Source: Dipylidium caninum (Eukaryota; Platyhelminthes; Cestoda; Cyclophyllidea; Dipylidiidae). From it: DNA of 64,000 nucleotides. This document shows, one piece after another, positions 59,843 through 64,000 of the stretch; positions within the stretch are counted from its first letter, which is position 1; each line of letters begins with the position of its first letter. The position numbers and the translations under genes were made by a program. The notes beneath the pieces were generated by a model. It worked only from the letters and a program-made list of their open reading frames with translations, did not search any database and was not told where the DNA came from. The DNA lies in NCBI GenBank assembly GCA_017562135.1, contig QEYB01000026.1:62001-126000 (forward strand). The letters are read 5' to 3'.

Positions 59843-60938
59843 CTGGGTAGAAAAGAAGAGTTAAACATATCTCAAGAGAGATTACTTAAGACATAATTCG
59901 ACAAGAAAATTGAACTCATAAATAGTTGTTTTTATAACAGCCACAGGGACGTCCCATATAGCAGCATCAGATTAAATCGGAAGCAGACCAAGACAACAAA
60001 TAAAGTTGAAATTTAGAATCATGGATAAGGCAATGACAAAACATGCAGTACCAAACACGAAGCAGTCATATTTAAGGTACCCAGAAAAACAGGCAGTGTT
60101 AAGGTGTGTTTTAAACTAAATTTGATATACCAAAAATGTGGTAGCATATGAATCCATGGAATATAGCGTCTTGGAGCTATTGCAAAACAAACCCAATAAA
60201 CTTAAAATAGAACCCAGCACAATGAATGTAAAAATAAAAGAGGCACGATAGACAATTTGATTTGGTATTCAAATGTGAGTGGATGACGAGGAGAAATGAT
60301 AACTTCAACGACGCCGAATGAAACGCTTCGTCGCAAATGCACCAGCTAATAGCACACAAACAGTAACTGCGAAATTGATCCATCTGTAGCTAGAAAAAAA
60401 GAATGACAAATGGTTCGGAATCCATCCTCCGGTTTATTTTGACCGTCCCCGTTTTTTTAACAAAACGAGACATTCAAGTTGATTGACCCAGATGGAGATG
60501 ATAAACTTACGCAAAGCTTGCTTGTCTGTCTCTCGAGTAGTTGGAAGAAAATTTGAATTTGGACTCTTTATCTTTCTACAAGGTCCCGTAGGCAATGAAC
60601 ATAAACATACATCATCCACGACTCCAATAAGATAATTTTCCATTTGCCTGCGCGCGCCATCCGAGTGACCAACATCTTCGAAGGCTTCTGTAGCATATCC
60701 ACCAGCATTTTCAAGGATCACACAGTCGCCTCCCGGATGCTAACAAAATTAATAGTATGAGTAATTGCACGATATTATAACGAAAGACTTCCGGCAGCAA
60801 AAAAACACTATTGCTCACCTCAGCTAGGAAACCTGAAACGTCATACACTTTGTTATGGATGACAATCCAGCAGTCATTTTCAGTGCAGTGTTCCTTAACT
60901 TCCTCCAGAGTAAACACCTTAGTCTGGTCCTTCGACAT
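59770..60938 (-). CDS. CYB5: Tail-anchored cytochrome b5 with two alternative terminal exons
   Basis: Heme protein that donates electrons to lipid desaturases, P450s and other membrane enzymes from the cytosolic face. Common exons: 60938-60819 ([36 protein letters not shown]), 60739-60611 ([26 protein letters not shown]; both heme-ligand histidines present) and 60575-60511 (charged linker [21 protein letters not shown]), which ends in phase 2 at GC|GTAAGT. Two terminal exons then fit the same phase. Proximal 60389-60305: [19 protein letters not shown], then TKRFIRRR and stop. Distal 59842-59770: [20 protein letters not shown], then YLK and stop. Each supplies one transmembrane helix. The intron between common exons 2 and 3 is 35 bp. 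The heme domain is certain; use of both tails is inference. Confidence 0.9.
60305..60389 (-). other. Proximal alternative terminal exon of cytochrome b5 (basic tail)
   Basis: Acceptor TTTTTTTCTAG at 60390-60391, reading phase 2, encoding one hydrophobic helix and the very basic end KRFIRRR before TGA. A second acceptor 6 nt further in (CTACAG) is also in phase and would drop two residues (YR). Positive charge after the tail anchor is the known determinant that sends tail-anchored proteins to the mitochondrial outer membrane. Confidence 0.8.
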
Positions 60939-61036
60939 CGCAACAAAAATGCGCAGCTAGGAATTAATAGTGACCGCTTGGGCTGCAGAACGCTACAATA
61001 CGACTTGCATGAGGTCACTATCGATGCAAAAGTTGC

Positions 61037-61070
61037 TTTGGTGCCGCTCGCATGATTTGGTGCCGCTCGC
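61037..61070. repeat. Two 15-bp direct repeats, 19-bp period
   Basis: TTTGGTGCCGCTCGC occurs at 61037 and 61056, about 100 bp upstream of the cytochrome b5 start codon on its promoter side. It might be a duplicated factor-binding site. Confidence 0.85.
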
Positions 61071-61226
61071 TTGTTTGCCCCTGCTACGACGTTACCAAAC
61101 CAGCAAGTTCGTCCGGAAAACCATTTTACAGTAGGCGCGACTAAAAAAAATTTGGAAGACTTGCCATTTACAATGAGTAAGTAGATGTCTCCCGCCATCC
61201 ACGGCCCTCAAAAAGGAAGGTACTCG

Positions 61227-61512
61227 TCAGAATACGGTCACCAAATAGTCTTCTGTAACCTATTGAAATGAAGAAGATAATAATTTATCAGCAAAGCATA
61301 AGGCGAGAACGCACATTTTGGATGGCGTCCATAAATCCATTAATTATGTGGGAGAAAAATTTAGCGGCATCGATATTGTTTCCCGTAGTCTACTTCGATC
61401 GAACAGAAGGATCTAAACATGAGTTGTGAAATACGAGCTTTTTCGACATTTCATCTCGCTTTCTAACTCACATATGCCTGCACCGTTTTGATGCCGTTAC
61501 CTTCTTCGTCTT
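61227..61512 (-). CDS. 3' exons of an unidentified gene
   Basis: Three short minus-strand exons close in phase: 61512-61472 (DEEGNGIKTVQAY), 61389-61315 (TTGNNIDAAKFFSHIINGFM, then DAIQN) and 61259-61227 (VTEDYLVTVF, then TGA). Introns are 82 and 55 bp, with donors GTGAGT and GTGCGT. The composition looks like coding and not like chance, and the end is a proper stop. I do not recognise the family. Upstream exons should lie at higher coordinates, antisense to the start of the TMEM94 gene; one candidate lies near 61690-61650. The next gene on the same strand, cytochrome b5, begins 288 bp after this stop. Confidence 0.4.
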
Positions 61513-61723
61513 CTGTACAACATAATAATGTTTTAAAATGTTTTAAGTGTAATCATTGTAAATGGTTGATATCTTTTGCAAAATTCGAAAATTCTATGTG
61601 TTGTTATTATTACTTGCATTACACTTTTGTGACCTTATTGATTATGGGCGTTCAAGGTCATACGCGACCTAGCTGGGATGCGGCTTGGCGTCCATTTGGT
61701 GTTCGGCCTGTGTTTGACCAAAA

Positions 61724-64000
61724 ATGAAGGCTCATGAAGTATCAAAAATGGCACTGGGATTAACGACTGACAGAGCGTTACGTAAATTATATCACCAATT
61801 GCAGAGCATCCGACTTCACAACGAAATTCACGCAAAATTACGTTGGACAGATTATCGTCAATTTATTCCCATTCCATATCCACTAATGTATATATGTACT
61901 GTAATATTGTTCGCAATTTTGGCAGCAACTTTAAGTTGTCAAACGCCTGCCTATCCACCGTAAGAATATCTCTTTATAAACACCGTTAAGTGTCTTTTGG
62001 AATTTCTTTGCGGTGGTTCTTTTAATTTCCTCCACTGTGTTTACAGCTGTAGCTAGTATTAAGCGCCTAGAATGGCATTCTAATGTTGTTGTGACCTCAA
62101 TTTCTACAATATTAGAGGATATCAAATGTGCGTGTAGGTTTTCGAGTTATTGCAGATATGAGAACTCGAGATTTTCCTAGAAAATACGCGCCATTGTATT
62201 TACCCCACTCTCTCAGTTACAATCTTCAGATGACTTATCGAGATGGAAAACTTGCGAACGTGCCAGTGAGTCTTTTGGTTGAAGGTGATATTATCAATTT
62301 GCGACCTGGACAAACAATTAATTGTGATTGTATCTCAATGACGGAGACGTCAGTAAGTTTTCCTTTCGCTTCGTATCATTTCCAGGATGAATATTCGACC
62401 CGATACAGTGTTGGAGAAACATTTTTACCCCATATCGCTAGGACTTTGACTAATCGCAGTCCTTATCCCTCTGTTCATTTGATGGATAAATCTCACCTTG
62501 CAGTAGTTACTACCTCGCCGGCCATTGAACAGATTAAGAATATCCTAAGGCAAAAGGCCCTGAATCAAAAAGTGCAAATACAAAACACTTCATCGTTTAC
62601 ATTTCTCAGAGGTTCTGTTTTATGTTCCACCATTGCAGCCGCAGTTTTTTTTATCATTGGTATCATAACCTCTTCCATACGGGTCTGTATGCATAATCGC
62701 CCTGTTTTAACACCAGTCTCCATATTATGGATAGTTTCAATGAGCACCTTCCTTCTTATCGCTACAATCAGCCTCTTTGTTCCTCTTATATGGATTCTGA
62801 CACTTGGTATGAGCGTAATGCATTTGAGCAAGTGTGCAAGGTCCTATACTTGCGTGGACAAAATTTCAAATTCACCCCCCAGTGGCGGGTTCTCAATATT
62901 GACCAATTTCGCGAAAACGGTAAAGGTGGTGTGATTACTTTCTTTCTATGGTATCATCTTTGATGTACGTATTCCCTCCTACTTTAGATTCTTATTCAAC
63001 CAGATTCGCGTATGGAACAATTGTTGCTGCATCTGGGTCGAATCAGTAGAATGTGTTTTGTGGACAAGAAGGGTATTATAAGTCTTCCGATTCCAACTCC
63101 GGAGAAGCTTTTTTTCTTTAGAGAACGGCAGAACAGACATCGTAACACCATGCGCATACGTTCTTTCAGTCCCAATTCTATCCCACAATCAAGTGATTTT
63201 CCAACATCCCCTCCCCCATCAGGCTCTATCAACATGTTTAGGAACTCACTGGAGACACGGAATACATGTTCAGTTGTGAGTTTTTCGCCCTTCTGACTTC
63301 ACAACCTAAAAATGGTTTTTGACGCTCACTTTTTTTAGTGTCCTCTTGATAATATCCGTGAACAGATACAAGGTCGACGTAGCTCCTTTCAAAATAGTCC
63401 CTGTGTTTCAGAAATCCTTAACATCAACTCTTCACCTGACTGCTTGTATAAACCTCGTTTTGAGTCTCCAAAATGGGATCGCTATTTAGAGTCTCTCAAA
63501 CCTATTGGACTTAATATTCTACTAAATAACTGTCAACCACTAACTCGCGAGCATTATGCCGTTTTTGCTGATCACCTCACCCGAATAACCGCCTCAAGTG
63601 GACAACGTTTCAAGAAGGAGGATTGTCAAAATGAAGGTGAAGCTGTTGCGGTTGTGAACAGCCGCTGTCTTTGTGGCCTCGCTTATCAAATGGGATTTCT
63701 TTCCTCTGCATTACGTCATTACTCTCTCGCGGGCAGTTTGGGTATCTATAAGGCGAACGAGAAGAGAAACACTTTTTGCATTCGACCTAAATCGGGTGTA
63801 TTCCGTGGTGAAAAGGAAAGGAACTTGGACTATTTCCGAAGTCAGGCTCTGAGGATTCAAGAAGCTTATGCTTCAGTACCCAAGGTGAGTTAAATTTTGT
63901 TGTTAGTTTATATCTCTAGGACGGATCATCTGAACCCATCCCTGTCCCAAACTGTTTCTGTACGATTTACCGCGAAGCTAGGAGCTGTGGCTACCACGTG
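61724..64000 (+). CDS. TMEM94: TMEM94/ERMA-type P-type-ATPase-like ER membrane protein, 3' end outside window
   Basis: Homologue of human TMEM94, a large ER protein with P-type ATPase architecture linked to magnesium uptake. Exons: 61724-61959, 61991-62127, 62156-62919, 62990-63275, 63339-63884, 63921 to the window edge; all close in phase. Start MKAHEVSKMALGLTTDRALR matches the human LGLSTRKAL region. Helices: YPLMYICTVILFAILAATL; WNFFAVVLLISSTVFTAVA; STIAAAVFFIIGIITSSI; STFLLIATISLFVPLIWILT. The actuator-like part reads TYRDGKLANVPVSLLVEGDI, INLRPGQ (human AYRDGHLVNLPVSLLVEGDI). The site equivalent to the P-type DKTGT reads FVDKKGIIS (human VDKQGILS). Further match: YLESLKPIGLNILLNNC. Introns 1, 2 and 5 are only 31, 28 and 36 bp. 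Confidence 0.93.

Noticed and set aside
62807..62832. A possible 26-bp intron in TMEM94
   Set aside because: Reading straight through keeps the frame and joins at 62919|62990 in phase 0, so no intron is needed here.

Overview
This window is metazoan nuclear DNA, most probably from a flatworm and specifically a tapeworm (cestode). Every identifiable gene is an intron-rich animal housekeeping or signalling gene. The introns fall into two size classes, about 28-47 bp and about 63-83 bp, with a minority of kilobase introns. As I recall, such bimodality with very short introns has been reported for cestode genomes; the species assignment is inference.

Layout. 1-7963 (+): the 3' part of a LATS/Warts Hippo-pathway kinase, from the MOB-binding region to the stop. 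About 10180-14607 (-): an ERCC8/CSA-like WD40 protein with a decayed mariner transposon in one intron. 14673-20063 (-): VPS51, a GARP/EARP tethering subunit; its stop lies only 65 bp upstream of the best ERCC8 start, so the two may form a cestode-style polycistron. 20578-22879 (+): a ZDHHC6-type palmitoyltransferase, head-to-head with VPS51. 23877-26605 (+): a protocadherin-like protein with almost no cytoplasmic tail. About 26.6-44.8 kb: gene-poor sequence with short repeats and no gene I can support. 44772-48200 (+): DNA topoisomerase I. 50233-54605 (+): glutathione synthetase. About 55440-56161 (+): a small DnaJ protein with a C-terminal membrane anchor (DNAJC4-like). 56248-59366 (-): mitochondrial ribosomal protein mL37. 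59770-60938 (-): tail-anchored cytochrome b5. 61227-61512 (-): the 3' exons of an unidentified gene. 61724-64000 (+): the 5' part of a TMEM94-type P-type-ATPase-like ER protein.

The most interesting observation is the cytochrome b5 gene. After three common exons it has two alternative terminal exons in the same splice phase. Each supplies a transmembrane tail anchor and a stop codon. The near exon ends in a strongly basic tail of the mitochondrial-outer-membrane type; the far exon resembles an ER-type cytochrome b5 anchor and is followed by a canonical poly(A) signal. In vertebrates these two locations are served by two genes (CYB5A and CYB5B); here one locus appears able to make both.

The genes do not form a functional cluster; this is ordinary euchromatin. 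Exon limits were derived by hand from GT-AG sites, reading phase and remembered family sequences. Where a junction did not close in phase (TOP1 exon 1/2, GSS exon 2/3, one VPS51 junction, ERCC8 exon 1/2) this is stated.
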